From: Saprospiraceae bacterium
GTDB taxonomy: Bacteria > Bacteroidota > Bacteroidia > Chitinophagales > Saprospiraceae
Assembly (NCBI GenBank): GCA_016722295.1
Contig: JADKGL010000037.1
Coordinates: forward strand, 248,001 to 312,000
DNA length: 64,000 bases
Reading direction: 5' to 3'
Position numbers and translations under genes: made by a program. Positions 26,067-35,438 of the stretch are shown piece by piece (position 1 is the stretch's first letter; every line of letters begins with the position of its first letter). The notes under the pieces were generated by a model. That model saw nothing but the letters and a program-made list of their open reading frames with translations. It did no database searches and had not been told where the DNA came from.

Positions 26067-29000
26067 ATGTACACTTTATCTATTAAAAACTGCTTCATTC
26101 TCTGTGCTCTCCTTTTAACAGCATGTAGAAAAACTACAGAAAGTCCGATTCTTTCAGATCCTTCTAAGTTTGCTTTATTTCTTCAGAATGTCCCTTTGAA
26201 GCAACTTGAGCGAAATGCAAATATTCAATTTGTATTTACAGAACGCATTCCAGAGTCAATTTTGAATTCTAAAGCAAATCTGAGCTCATTACTGAATATT
26301 AAGCCTGAATTGAAAGGAGAGTTTGCCATCTCTGATCCGATGAAGCTTGAGTTTATACCAGAGAGTGGAGCTATTGATCCTAAAGTTAAATATCATCTTA
26401 GCTTAAATTTACAAAAAGTGTTTCCTACTATCACCGATAGTTTTAGGATATATAACACTTCAGTGCAATTTGCACCAATGTTTCTTGATGTAGATACAGA
26501 ATATCCTACTGCTTCATTAATTGATGAAGACAAAGTTACATTTGATGCAAAGATTATAACTAATATGAAAGTCTCAGATGAACAAATCAGAAAATATGTT
26601 TTGATTAAGCTCGATAACAAAGAACTTCACTCATATACATTAGTCCAATTGAATCCTTTAGAATGGGCTATTAGTGTAGGGGGAATTGAGCAAACAGAAG
26701 AAATTCGAAACTTTGTAATTACATGGAGATCACTGCCTGAAATGAACGATCAATGGGAGTCAGAAGAATTTGATATCAATCCGAAAAACGAATTCACGGT
26801 CACAGGGGTAAAAGTATTTAAAGAACCCTCTAAAATGATCACCATCTATCTTTCTGATCGCATTGATCCATTATTGGATTTGCGAGGAATCGTAAGTATG
26901 TCAGCTGATGATTCTAATATTAGAGTTCAGAATGAAGGCAATAAGATAAATGTTTTTGTAAGTGAAAATATGCATTCAGAATCAGTAAATCTTGATGTTG
27001 CATTGCAACTGAAAAATACGTATGGACAATTGCTGAATAAGTCCTATTCATCATCTATTGTATTTAGTGAGGCGAAACCAAGAGTAAAATTTGTTGACTC
27101 GAAATTAAATTCCATTTTGCCATTAGATAATGAAGCAATTGTCGGAATTCAAGCGATTAATCTAACTAAAGTAGATGTGGAAATATTTAAAATATTTTCT
27201 AATAATGTATTATATAATTTACATTTTAATGAAGATTTTAATATGTACCAAAGTTCAAAGTTGGGTAGAATAATACATCAAGAGACGATTGTTTTGGACA
27301 AAGCAGATGAAGATGAATGGGTTTCATATGGACTTAATATTTCAACAATGGTGAAATCAGATCCAGGTGCAATGTACGAGATAAGGCTTACATTCAAACC
27401 TGAATATACTGCGTATCAATGCAATGACAAGTTAACTATACCGGTTCTAAATGCTGGAGATTATGATACAGACGACATTATCCGATCCAATTGGGTAGAT
27501 TATTGGCCTTATCGATATTTTGAGTCTGATGAAGAAAATGTAAATTACAATGGGGAGGATCCTTGTAGTTTAAATTATTATACATCTAGAAATTTTGTTC
27601 GAAAAAATATTCTTTCCTCAAACTTATGTATTCAAGCAAAACAGAGTAAAGACAAAAAGAACATTCAAGTTGTTGCGTTGAATAATCTAAGTGCTAAGCA
27701 AATTGAATCGGCAAAGATTGATGTTTATGATAAACAACTTCAGTTGCTAAAATCAAGCAAAACAAATAGTGAGGGTATTTGTAATGTGAATGTAGCTATT
27801 CCAGCAGCATACATAGTAGCGTCATCAGATGGTCATTCGAGTTATTTGTCTCTTAATGAATCAAAATCACTTTCATTGAGTGAATTCGATGTAGAAGGAG
27901 TAAATATGTCCTCTATGATTAAATCATGCATTTACTCTGAAAGAGATATTTGGCGACCTGGTGATTCTATTTTTGTAAATATAGTATTGTATAAAAATAA
28001 AGAACAGCTTCCACCGGAATTGCCAATTCAATTGGAGTTTATTAATCCTAAAGGGGTAAAGTTATATTCCAAAGTTGTAACAATTGCAAAACTTGGTCTA
28101 TATTCTACTGTGATTCCTACATCGACAAGTTATATAACTGGTAAATACCAGTTGGTGTGTAATTTTGCGAATGAACAAGTGAGAAAAAATTATTGGATTG
28201 AAGCAATAAAGCCTAATCGGTTTAAAGTGGAATGGCAGATTCCAGAATTTACTAGCGATAATATAAAGCAAGCAGAATTGAAATTTCAGTCAAAATATCT
28301 GCATGGTGCAGTAGCAGGAAATATGAGCGCAAAAGTTGATTTTATTACTCGGAGAATTGCGCCTAAGTTCAAAGATCGCAACGCATATACTTTTTTGAAT
28401 CCAGAAATTAAAACCGATAATGTGAGGCAGACAGTGTTTGATGGTGAGTTGAATGCAAATGGGGAAGCAAAATTCAATTTTAAAAATTTAAATTTTGCTA
28501 CTGAATCAGGAATTATTGAAGCAAATTTGGTAAGTAGAGTCCAAGACAAAGCTGGAGATATTAGTACAGAAAAAAAGAGTTTTTTAATTAAACCATTTTC
28601 AGAATATATCGGCATCAAAATTCCAGAATCTCCATATGGAAAAAAACTTGATTCAGGGTCAGATCAATGGATAGAAATTATTTGTGTTGATAATAACGGT
28701 TCTGCATTATCTAATCGAAAAGTTGAAATTGACTTATTCAAAGTGAGCTACGAATGGTGGTATGAAGTAAGTTTCAATAATAGCAATTATATGAATGAAA
28801 GTTATAAATCAAAGCTTGAGAATAAAACTTTGATTACAGATGCCAATGGAAAAATAAAGTATAAAGTGAATTTAAATACATACGACCGCTTTTTTATCAG
28901 AGCAAAAAGTAAAAATAGTAATTATAGCAGCGGTGAATATTTTTATACAGGATGGCCAATGGATGAGCAAAATAATGATTTTGCATCTATTATACATTTT

Positions 29001-31577
29001 AAATCTGATAAGGAAGTGTATAAAGTAGGCGAAATGGCAAAGATTCAATTACCTCAAGCCAAAGATGCTACATACCTTGTTCACTTAATAAAACAGGATA
29101 AGATTTTAAAGACATTTACAATTGATAGCAAAAAAGGACAATCTTCTGTGGATTTTAAAATTACAGATGAAATGTTACCTAATATCTATATCGATTTGTC
29201 AATAATTCAAAAGGCTAATAAGTATAGTTCTGATCTTCCTTTGAGATTATATGGATTTTTACCAATTTCTGTTGTCGATCCTAAAACTAAACTTGAACCA
29301 AAAATTGATGTAAAAGAAACAATTGAGCCTGGTGAAGAATTTGTAGTTACTATCTCTGAATCAAGTAAAAGCGAGTTGGCATATCAACTTTTCATTGTCG
29401 ATGAAGGATTATTGGGACTAACTAACTACAGCGTGCCAGACATTCATAGTGAGATATTTTCTAAAGAAGCACTAGCGATTTTCAGCTTCGACAATTTTAA
29501 TCAAGTCGTAGGAGTACGTGAAACTGCTTATAAAAATATTTTTAGTATTGGTGGGGATAAATCGGCTTTACCTAAAGAACTTGAGAAGATGTCTGAAAGA
29601 TTTACGCCTGTTGTGATCAATGGAGGTTCGCATATTTTAAAACCAAATGAAAGGAAACAACACAAGTTTAAGATAAATAATTTTATTGGCGCTGTTAGGG
29701 TTATGGCCATTGCAAATAGCAAATCTGCTGTTGGTTCAAGTGAAAAAACAGTGCTCGTAAAAAGTGATTTAATGACAGAAGTTACTTTGCCGAAAGTAAT
29801 TAACATTAATGATGAAATTGCAATTCCTTTTTCTATATTTAATTATAGTAAATCTAAAGATCCAGTAACAGTAACATTTGAATCATCAGCAAATATTAAA
29901 ATAGCAGAAGCAAAGCAAAAACAAATACAGTTTGGAAATACCTCAGAGCAAGTAGTTTTTTTTAATGCTAAGGTTGGTGAATTTGAAGGCAGGGCTTTTG
30001 TTAAGGCAATCGTAGAAGCTGGAAAAAATAAGTCCTCACACCAATTAGATTTTACTATCGTAAATCCAAATCCTATTGTTACTGAAGCTAGTTCACTTTG
30101 GATTGAGCCTAATCAAGAGATTAAAATTGATCTATCTACTGATCATTTTAGTGTTCTTAATGAAGTTTCAATGGAGGTATCCAAAGGACTTGCAACAAAT
30201 TTGACCCAGATCGCAAATTCATTATTGCTTTATCCGCATGGTTGTCTTGAACAAGTTAGTTCTGCTGCATTTCCCCAAGTGTTTTTACCTAAGATCGTTT
30301 CATTGAATGCTTCTGATAGGGAAAGAGTAAATGAGAATATAATGCAAGCTTTTTCAAAGTTGAAATTATTTCAAAATAGTGATGGGGCTTTCTCCTATTG
30401 GCCAGGCATGGGTTCAGCTTCTGAATGGGCTTCTAGCTATGCAGCTCATTTTCTTCTAGAAGCGAATAAAAATGGGTATGCATCTTCTTCATCTATGTTA
30501 AATTCTTGGTTGAAATATGCCACTTTAAAAGCCACAAATTATCAATTTGAGAAGTCTTCTTATTCAGATATTGTACAGGCATATCGCTTATATGTCATGT
30601 GTAAGAGTGGGAAAACGGACTTTGCAGCAATGAATCGCCTACATCAAGAAAAGTTAAGAAGTAATCTTGCTTCATGGATACTAGCAGGTGCTTTTGCAGT
30701 ATCTGGAAAAATTGATATTGCCAATTCTATAGTCAACAATTCAAATCAAACTATTAGCAATTATCGCGATTCATATTATACTTACGGTTCTTCATTTAGA
30801 GATCAATGTATGATTGCATTAATGTTAGCAGAGTTGAAGCGAAATGATGAAGCTAAGAATTTGCTATTGAAAATTTCAAAGAAGTCAATGACATTGATGA
30901 ATTATACAACCCAAGAATTGGCTTTTTTTATTTTAGCTGTAGAAAAGGTTTTTGGAACAGTTAAAGATAATGATGTGTTGGAATTCACTTATCAGGATAA
31001 TGGCAAAGCAATTCCTGTCAGACAAAAAGCTTTCCTATCAATTAATAAATTTAATAAAGATCAAAAATATACTGTTGTAAAGAATCTGTCAAAAGATAAA
31101 ATACATGTTTCAATCGTGCAAAAGGGTAAACTTAAAAATGAATTTTATTCGGTTCAATCAAACGGAATCGATTTGAAATATCAATGGTTGAATGCGAAGG
31201 GTTTGCCTATAGATTTTACATCATTAAAGCAAGGAGATGATGTAAAATTAAAAGTTGAAATAATGAATATGGGTATTGGCGGTGACTTAAAAAATTTAGC
31301 TTTGACCGTTGTTTTACCTCCCGGTTTAGAAAATCGGAATGAACGGTTCTTATTTAATCATTCTGCGCCTTCTGAGTTGAATTATCAAGATATTCGTGAT
31401 GATCGAATTTTGTCCTATTTTGATTTGAACGTTGGGCAAAAGAAAACTATTGAGCTTAAATTGACTGCAGCATATAAGGGAAGGTTTGCTAAGTCCGCTG
31501 TGATTTGTGAAGCTATGTACGACCCAAGTATATATGCTAGAAATTACATTGAGCCAGTTGTTGTATTGTCAAAGTAG
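26067..31577 (+). CDS. Bacterial alpha-2-macroglobulin lipoprotein
   Basis: A 1836-residue predicted lipoprotein (lipobox LLTAC near residue 20). It has the layout of bacterial alpha-2-macroglobulins: multiple macroglobulin domains, a bait-like region, an A2M core (QLFIVDEGLLGLTNY near residue 1110), and an alpha-alpha toroid thioester domain. The thioester motif CLEQ is intact at Cys1393-Gln1396 in LYPHGCLEQVSS, so the protein should be able to trap attacking proteases covalently. The pbpC gene follows after 2 nt; A2M with PBP1C is a known conserved pair thought to guard and repair the envelope. The thioester type resembles E. coli YfhM rather than the thioester-less YfaS group. Confidence 0.93.
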   Translation: MYTLSIKNCFILCALLLTACRKTTESPILSDPSKFALFLQNVPLKQLERNANIQFVFTERIPESILNSKANLSSLLNIKPELKGEFAISDPMKLEFIPESGAIDPKVKYHLSLNLQKVFPTITDSFRIYNTSVQFAPMFLDVDTEYPTASLIDEDKVTFDAKIITNMKVSDEQIRKYVLIKLDNKELHSYTLVQLNPLEWAISVGGIEQTEEIRNFVITWRSLPEMNDQWESEEFDINPKNEFTVTGVKVFKEPSKMITIYLSDRIDPLLDLRGIVSMSADDSNIRVQNEGNKINVFVSENMHSESVNLDVALQLKNTYGQLLNKSYSSSIVFSEAKPRVKFVDSKLNSILPLDNEAIVGIQAINLTKVDVEIFKIFSNNVLYNLHFNEDFNMYQSSKLGRIIHQETIVLDKADEDEWVSYGLNISTMVKSDPGAMYEIRLTFKPEYTAYQCNDKLTIPVLNAGDYDTDDIIRSNWVDYWPYRYFESDEENVNYNGEDPCSLNYYTSRNFVRKNILSSNLCIQAKQSKDKKNIQVVALNNLSAKQIESAKIDVYDKQLQLLKSSKTNSEGICNVNVAIPAAYIVASSDGHSSYLSLNESKSLSLSEFDVEGVNMSSMIKSCIYSERDIWRPGDSIFVNIVLYKNKEQLPPELPIQLEFINPKGVKLYSKVVTIAKLGLYSTVIPTSTSYITGKYQLVCNFANEQVRKNYWIEAIKPNRFKVEWQIPEFTSDNIKQAELKFQSKYLHGAVAGNMSAKVDFITRRIAPKFKDRNAYTFLNPEIKTDNVRQTVFDGELNANGEAKFNFKNLNFATESGIIEANLVSRVQDKAGDISTEKKSFLIKPFSEYIGIKIPESPYGKKLDSGSDQWIEIICVDNNGSALSNRKVEIDLFKVSYEWWYEVSFNNSNYMNESYKSKLENKTLITDANGKIKYKVNLNTYDRFFIRAKSKNSNYSSGEYFYTGWPMDEQNNDFASIIHFKSDKEVYKVGEMAKIQLPQAKDATYLVHLIKQDKILKTFTIDSKKGQSSVDFKITDEMLPNIYIDLSIIQKANKYSSDLPLRLYGFLPISVVDPKTKLEPKIDVKETIEPGEEFVVTISESSKSELAYQLFIVDEGLLGLTNYSVPDIHSEIFSKEALAIFSFDNFNQVVGVRETAYKNIFSIGGDKSALPKELEKMSERFTPVVINGGSHILKPNERKQHKFKINNFIGAVRVMAIANSKSAVGSSEKTVLVKSDLMTEVTLPKVININDEIAIPFSIFNYSKSKDPVTVTFESSANIKIAEAKQKQIQFGNTSEQVVFFNAKVGEFEGRAFVKAIVEAGKNKSSHQLDFTIVNPNPIVTEASSLWIEPNQEIKIDLSTDHFSVLNEVSMEVSKGLATNLTQIANSLLLYPHGCLEQVSSAAFPQVFLPKIVSLNASDRERVNENIMQAFSKLKLFQNSDGAFSYWPGMGSASEWASSYAAHFLLEANKNGYASSSSMLNSWLKYATLKATNYQFEKSSYSDIVQAYRLYVMCKSGKTDFAAMNRLHQEKLRSNLASWILAGAFAVSGKIDIANSIVNNSNQTISNYRDSYYTYGSSFRDQCMIALMLAELKRNDEAKNLLLKISKKSMTLMNYTTQELAFFILAVEKVFGTVKDNDVLEFTYQDNGKAIPVRQKAFLSINKFNKDQKYTVVKNLSKDKIHVSIVQKGKLKNEFYSVQSNGIDLKYQWLNAKGLPIDFTSLKQGDDVKLKVEIMNMGIGGDLKNLALTVVLPPGLENRNERFLFNHSAPSELNYQDIRDDRILSYFDLNVGQKKTIELKLTAAYKGRFAKSAVICEAMYDPSIYARNYIEPVVVLSK

Positions 31578-31579
31578 AA

Positions 31580-33919
31580 ATGAAACTCCTGATTCGTTTA
31601 TTCTGCATTTCAATTGTTTTTGTATTGATTGCTACTATTGCAACTTTTTATGTGTTTAGGAAGGTTCCATTCTCATATGTCTTAGTGGATGAGGATAAAA
31701 GTCTCCTTGCATCAAAGATCGCGAAAGATGGTCAATGGCGATTTCCAATGCAAACTATGCCTGATTCAACATATATTCAATGTTTGCTTGAATTTGAAGA
31801 TAAACGATTTTTTAATCATCTCGGGGTTGATATTATTGCTATTCTTCGAGCTATTCAAATTAACCTTAAGGCAAAAAAAATTGTAAGTGGAGCAAGTACA
31901 GTTACTATGCAATTGGCGCGTATGGCAATGCATCATCAGAAGAGAACAATTTCGAATAAGTTGCTTGAAATGAGTCTTGCGATTGGATTGGAATTTCGCT
32001 TTTCAAAAAACCAAATCTTACGTTTGTACTCACTCTATGCAGCTTATGGTGGAAATATAGTAGGCTTATCTACTGCAAAATGGAAATATTATTCTAACTA
32101 TAATTTAAAATTGAATTTTGCAGAAGCTGCTATGTTGGCCGTTCTGCCACATCAACCGGCATTAATCCATACTAAAAAAAATCATAAACTATTAGTAAAT
32201 AAACGTAATAAACTGCTAAGAAGATTAGTTGCAAGGAATATTATTTCAAGTGAAAATTACGAATTGGCAATATTGGAGCCTCTTCCTGAAATACAACATT
32301 CCCATGATATTAGCAGCATTCATGTTCTAGACTATCTAATTTCAAAATATCCCAATAAATACTATTTTGAATCTACAATTAAAAGAAAAGTTCAAACTAA
32401 AGCTTTGGAATTATTGCAACAGACACATTCACAACTAAAGCAAAATTTGATCTCCAATGGATCTGTTTTAATTATTGACAATGAGCGTATGAAAGTCATA
32501 GCCTATTTGGGGAATGTAAGTGATGAAAAGCGTGAGAATGACTTTTATGTTGACATGATTCATGCACCACGGAGTTCAGGCAGTGTTCTTAAACCTTTGT
32601 TAGCTGCAGCGTTAATGAGTAGAGGATTGATTTCTGATAATTCTATAGTTGCGGATGTCCCTTTGCGAGTGAATGGATTTGTGCCAGAAAATTTTGATCG
32701 CAGTTTTTCGGGCTTTGTATTTCTTCGAAATGTTTTAAAATATTCTTTAAATGTGCCTAGTGTAATATTATTGCAGCAATATGGTGTAGAAACATTCTAC
32801 AATGATCTCAAAAAACTTGGTTTTTCTACTTTGTTTCGCAATGCTGATGATTATGGATTGCCTTTGATTTTAGGTGGGGCAGAAGTTAGCTCTTGGGACT
32901 TAGCTAAGGTATATTCCAATTTAGTAAATATAAACCAGACAAATTTTTCTATAACTGAAGAAAAAAAGATTTATTCAATAAATAATATCAGTCTTCTGAA
33001 AGATTCAATTCATCCTGAGTTACAATATAGATTACCTTATTCTCTATCGAGTATTGGAAAGATGTTCTCATTACTTCGCAATCCTTTTCAAGAAAGTACT
33101 ATGACTCAAAAAACTGAAGGAACTAATGAATACGTCGCTTGGAAAACTGGTACCTCTTTTGGATTTAAAGATGCTTGGTGTGTTACTATGACTCCAAAGT
33201 ACACAGTTGTTGTTTGGATCGGAAATTCAAGTGGATTGGCAAGGCCAGGATTAATAGGTTTACATACAGCAGCGCCACTGGCTCATGATATTATGCGATT
33301 TTTGGATACTGGTCTAAATGAATGGAAGCAAACATTTAATTTAATGAAACCTGTAGCATTATGCGGTGCTAGTGGTTTTTTGGCAGGAGAAAACTGTGAA
33401 GTAATTGACACTAGTTTACAATGTGAATCCACTAAGTTCTTAGATCGATGTAAATTTCATCAGAAGATTTATTTAGACTCATCAAACAATGTAAGGGTGA
33501 ATTTGGAATGTGAAGCAAATCCTAGGTCAAAAAACTACTTTGTTGTACCAGCAATTTGGGAATTTTTTTACAAGAAAAAAAATCCAAATTTTGAATTAGT
33601 GCCACCTTATAGATTTGATTGTCAAAGTGAGTCATACGAGACTATGGATGCTGTAGATATTATTTATCCAAGTAAAGGTTTAAAGATCTGGATAACAAAG
33701 GATATTGATGGGTCTATAAACAAACTTATATTTCATGCAACATGTAAAAGCAAATTAGGTACTTTATATTGGTTTTTAGATGATCATTATATTGGGTCAA
33801 CAAATTTAGTCCATGAATTTATAGTAAATCCAGATAAAGGAATCCATAATCTGTATGTGACAGATGAATTTGGTAATGCAAAAACAGTGTCTTTTGAAAT
33901 TAGTGAAAAATCCATATAA
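31580..33919 (+). CDS. pbpC: Penicillin-binding protein 1C
   Basis: A 779-residue bifunctional peptidoglycan synthase. It has an N-terminal TM helix, a GT51 glycosyltransferase domain with catalytic Glu in FEDKRFF and block SGASTVTMQLARM, and a transpeptidase domain with Ser335-x-x-Lys338 (SVLK), SLN and KTGTS motifs. The C-terminal about 100 residues form the BiPBP_C domain that marks PBP1C. It is coupled to the A2M gene 2 nt upstream. In E. coli PBP1C is the partner of the thioester macroglobulin, so the pair likely works as a unit. Confidence 0.94.
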   Translation: MKLLIRLFCISIVFVLIATIATFYVFRKVPFSYVLVDEDKSLLASKIAKDGQWRFPMQTMPDSTYIQCLLEFEDKRFFNHLGVDIIAILRAIQINLKAKKIVSGASTVTMQLARMAMHHQKRTISNKLLEMSLAIGLEFRFSKNQILRLYSLYAAYGGNIVGLSTAKWKYYSNYNLKLNFAEAAMLAVLPHQPALIHTKKNHKLLVNKRNKLLRRLVARNIISSENYELAILEPLPEIQHSHDISSIHVLDYLISKYPNKYYFESTIKRKVQTKALELLQQTHSQLKQNLISNGSVLIIDNERMKVIAYLGNVSDEKRENDFYVDMIHAPRSSGSVLKPLLAAALMSRGLISDNSIVADVPLRVNGFVPENFDRSFSGFVFLRNVLKYSLNVPSVILLQQYGVETFYNDLKKLGFSTLFRNADDYGLPLILGGAEVSSWDLAKVYSNLVNINQTNFSITEEKKIYSINNISLLKDSIHPELQYRLPYSLSSIGKMFSLLRNPFQESTMTQKTEGTNEYVAWKTGTSFGFKDAWCVTMTPKYTVVVWIGNSSGLARPGLIGLHTAAPLAHDIMRFLDTGLNEWKQTFNLMKPVALCGASGFLAGENCEVIDTSLQCESTKFLDRCKFHQKIYLDSSNNVRVNLECEANPRSKNYFVVPAIWEFFYKKKNPNFELVPPYRFDCQSESYETMDAVDIIYPSKGLKIWITKDIDGSINKLIFHATCKSKLGTLYWFLDDHYIGSTNLVHEFIVNPDKGIHNLYVTDEFGNAKTVSFEISEKSI

Positions 33920-34008
33920 AATTCACGCAGACTTGGTTTTCTATTATTTTGAAAGTTTATTTTGATAATTTCGAAAATTTTTATATGTTTGTTATAAGAA
34001 TTTGGGAT

Positions 34009-34305
34009 ATGATTAAAAGGATTGTTAGGATGAAATTCAAGCCTGGTTGTGAATCAAGCTTTATTGATATTTTTCAACGTTCAGCCTTAGCTATTCGATC
34101 TTTCAAGGGTTGCCATCATGTAGAATTGCTTAATGATATAAATGATCCTTTAGTATTTACTACATTGAGTTTCTGGGAGACTGAAGAGGCACTTGAGTTA
34201 TATCGAAGTTCTGAGCTGTTTAGATCTACATGGGCTAAGACAAAATTACTTTTTGATGAAAAGCCACAAGCAAACTCTTACAGTTGTATTGAAATACTTG
34301 ATTGA
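34009..34305 (+). CDS. Small ABM-fold (antibiotic biosynthesis monooxygenase-like) protein
   Basis: A 98-residue protein from the ATG at 34009; the open frame runs back to a TTG at 33949, but only MIKRIVRMKFKPG fits the first strand of the domain. The sequence FKPGCESSFIDIFQ, FKGCHHVELLND, FTTLSFWETEEALELYRSSELF follows the dimeric alpha/beta-barrel pattern of ABM and quinol monooxygenase-like proteins. There is no cofactor, and the substrate cannot be predicted. It lies 89 nt after pbpC in the same direction. Confidence 0.75.
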   Translation: MIKRIVRMKFKPGCESSFIDIFQRSALAIRSFKGCHHVELLNDINDPLVFTTLSFWETEEALELYRSSELFRSTWAKTKLLFDEKPQANSYSCIEILD

Positions 34306-34337
34306 AGAGTAAAATGTATGCTTTGTTTTTAAACTAT

Positions 34338-34345
34338 TACTTTTG
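34338..34345 (+). promoter_or_regulatory. Putative -7 element TACTTTTG upstream of aroB
   Basis: TACTTTTG matches TAnnTTTG and lies 33 nt before the aroB ATG. The nearest TTTG (34322-34325) is only 12 nt upstream, so the -33 box is unclear. Confidence 0.37.
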
Positions 34346-34378
34346 AATTGTCGTTTGTTTATGTAACGAATAAATTAA

Positions 34379-35410
34379 ATGAAGTTAAATCCGATTTTTA
34401 CAAATTCACCTTGGATTCAATTAGAATCATTACTTCAAAAAAAATTATATTCAAATTATTTTATTGTTGTTGATGAAAATACAGAAATTCATTGCCTTGG
34501 TATTGTGATTCAACATATAAAGGATTATAACAGTAAACTCATTAAAATCCCTCAAGGTGAATCAAATAAATCTATAGAGACTTGCAATTTATTGTGGAAT
34601 GAATTAATAGAAAAAGGTGTTGATCGCAAGAGCGTAATCTTTGCATTAGGAGGTGGAGTATTATGTGATCTTGTAGGTTTTTGTTCAGCCACAATGCTTC
34701 GAGGTATTGATTTTTTTTATATCCCAACAACATTAATGGCTATGGTTGATGCTAGTATTGGGGGTAAATGTGGAGTAAATTTTTTACATTTTAAAAATCA
34801 AATTGGGGTATTCACTTTGCCTATAGCAATTGTGATTGATCCTATTTTTCTAAAAACACTATCTCAAAGGCATTTAAAAAATGGAATCGTGGAGATGTTG
34901 AAACATACTTTATTAAAAGAAACTAATCTTGATGCCCAAATATTAAATCGATCGTTACATTGCAATCTAGATCAAATTATAGAATCAATAGATTTTAAAA
35001 AAAGTATTGTTGAAAAAGATTTCAAAGAGACCAAACTTCGAAAAATCTTAAATTTCGGACATACCATTGGTCATGCAATCGAGACCTATTCATTAAAAGA
35101 TGGTAGAGATTATTTACATGGAGAGTGTGTTGCTGTAGGAATGATCTGCGAATTATATATTTCAGCTGCTCTTTATAATTGGGATAAGGCGATTTTAAAT
35201 GAAATTTGCGATTTTCTAAGACCTTTTACGAACCAATTTAAAATCTCAGAATTTGACTTTGCAACTATTATAGAATATTTAAAAATTGATAAAAAAACGC
35301 AATTTGGAACCCCAAGCTTTAGTTTATTAGAGCAAATGGGCAAACCAGTAACAGAAATTAAAGTATCTGAAGCCTTAATCGTAAAATCTTTGGAATTTTA
35401 TTCAAATTAA
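34379..35410 (+). CDS. aroB: 3-dehydroquinate synthase
   Basis: A 343-residue shikimate-pathway enzyme that cyclises DAHP to 3-dehydroquinate using NAD and a divalent metal. Diagnostic blocks are FALGGGVLCDLVGF and RGIDFFYIPTTLMAMVDAS for NAD and substrate, GGKCGVNF and KNQIGVF, the metal ligand histidines in LNFGHTIGHAIE and the glutamate in GIVEMLKH. The length is normal to slightly short. It heads a long co-directional run; the PBP1A gene begins 28 nt after the stop. Confidence 0.95.
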   Translation: MKLNPIFTNSPWIQLESLLQKKLYSNYFIVVDENTEIHCLGIVIQHIKDYNSKLIKIPQGESNKSIETCNLLWNELIEKGVDRKSVIFALGGGVLCDLVGFCSATMLRGIDFFYIPTTLMAMVDASIGGKCGVNFLHFKNQIGVFTLPIAIVIDPIFLKTLSQRHLKNGIVEMLKHTLLKETNLDAQILNRSLHCNLDQIIESIDFKKSIVEKDFKETKLRKILNFGHTIGHAIETYSLKDGRDYLHGECVAVGMICELYISAALYNWDKAILNEICDFLRPFTNQFKISEFDFATIIEYLKIDKKTQFGTPSFSLLEQMGKPVTEIKVSEALIVKSLEFYSN

Positions 35411-35438
35411 TAGACATTTGTGCCAGGATTATAAGCTA

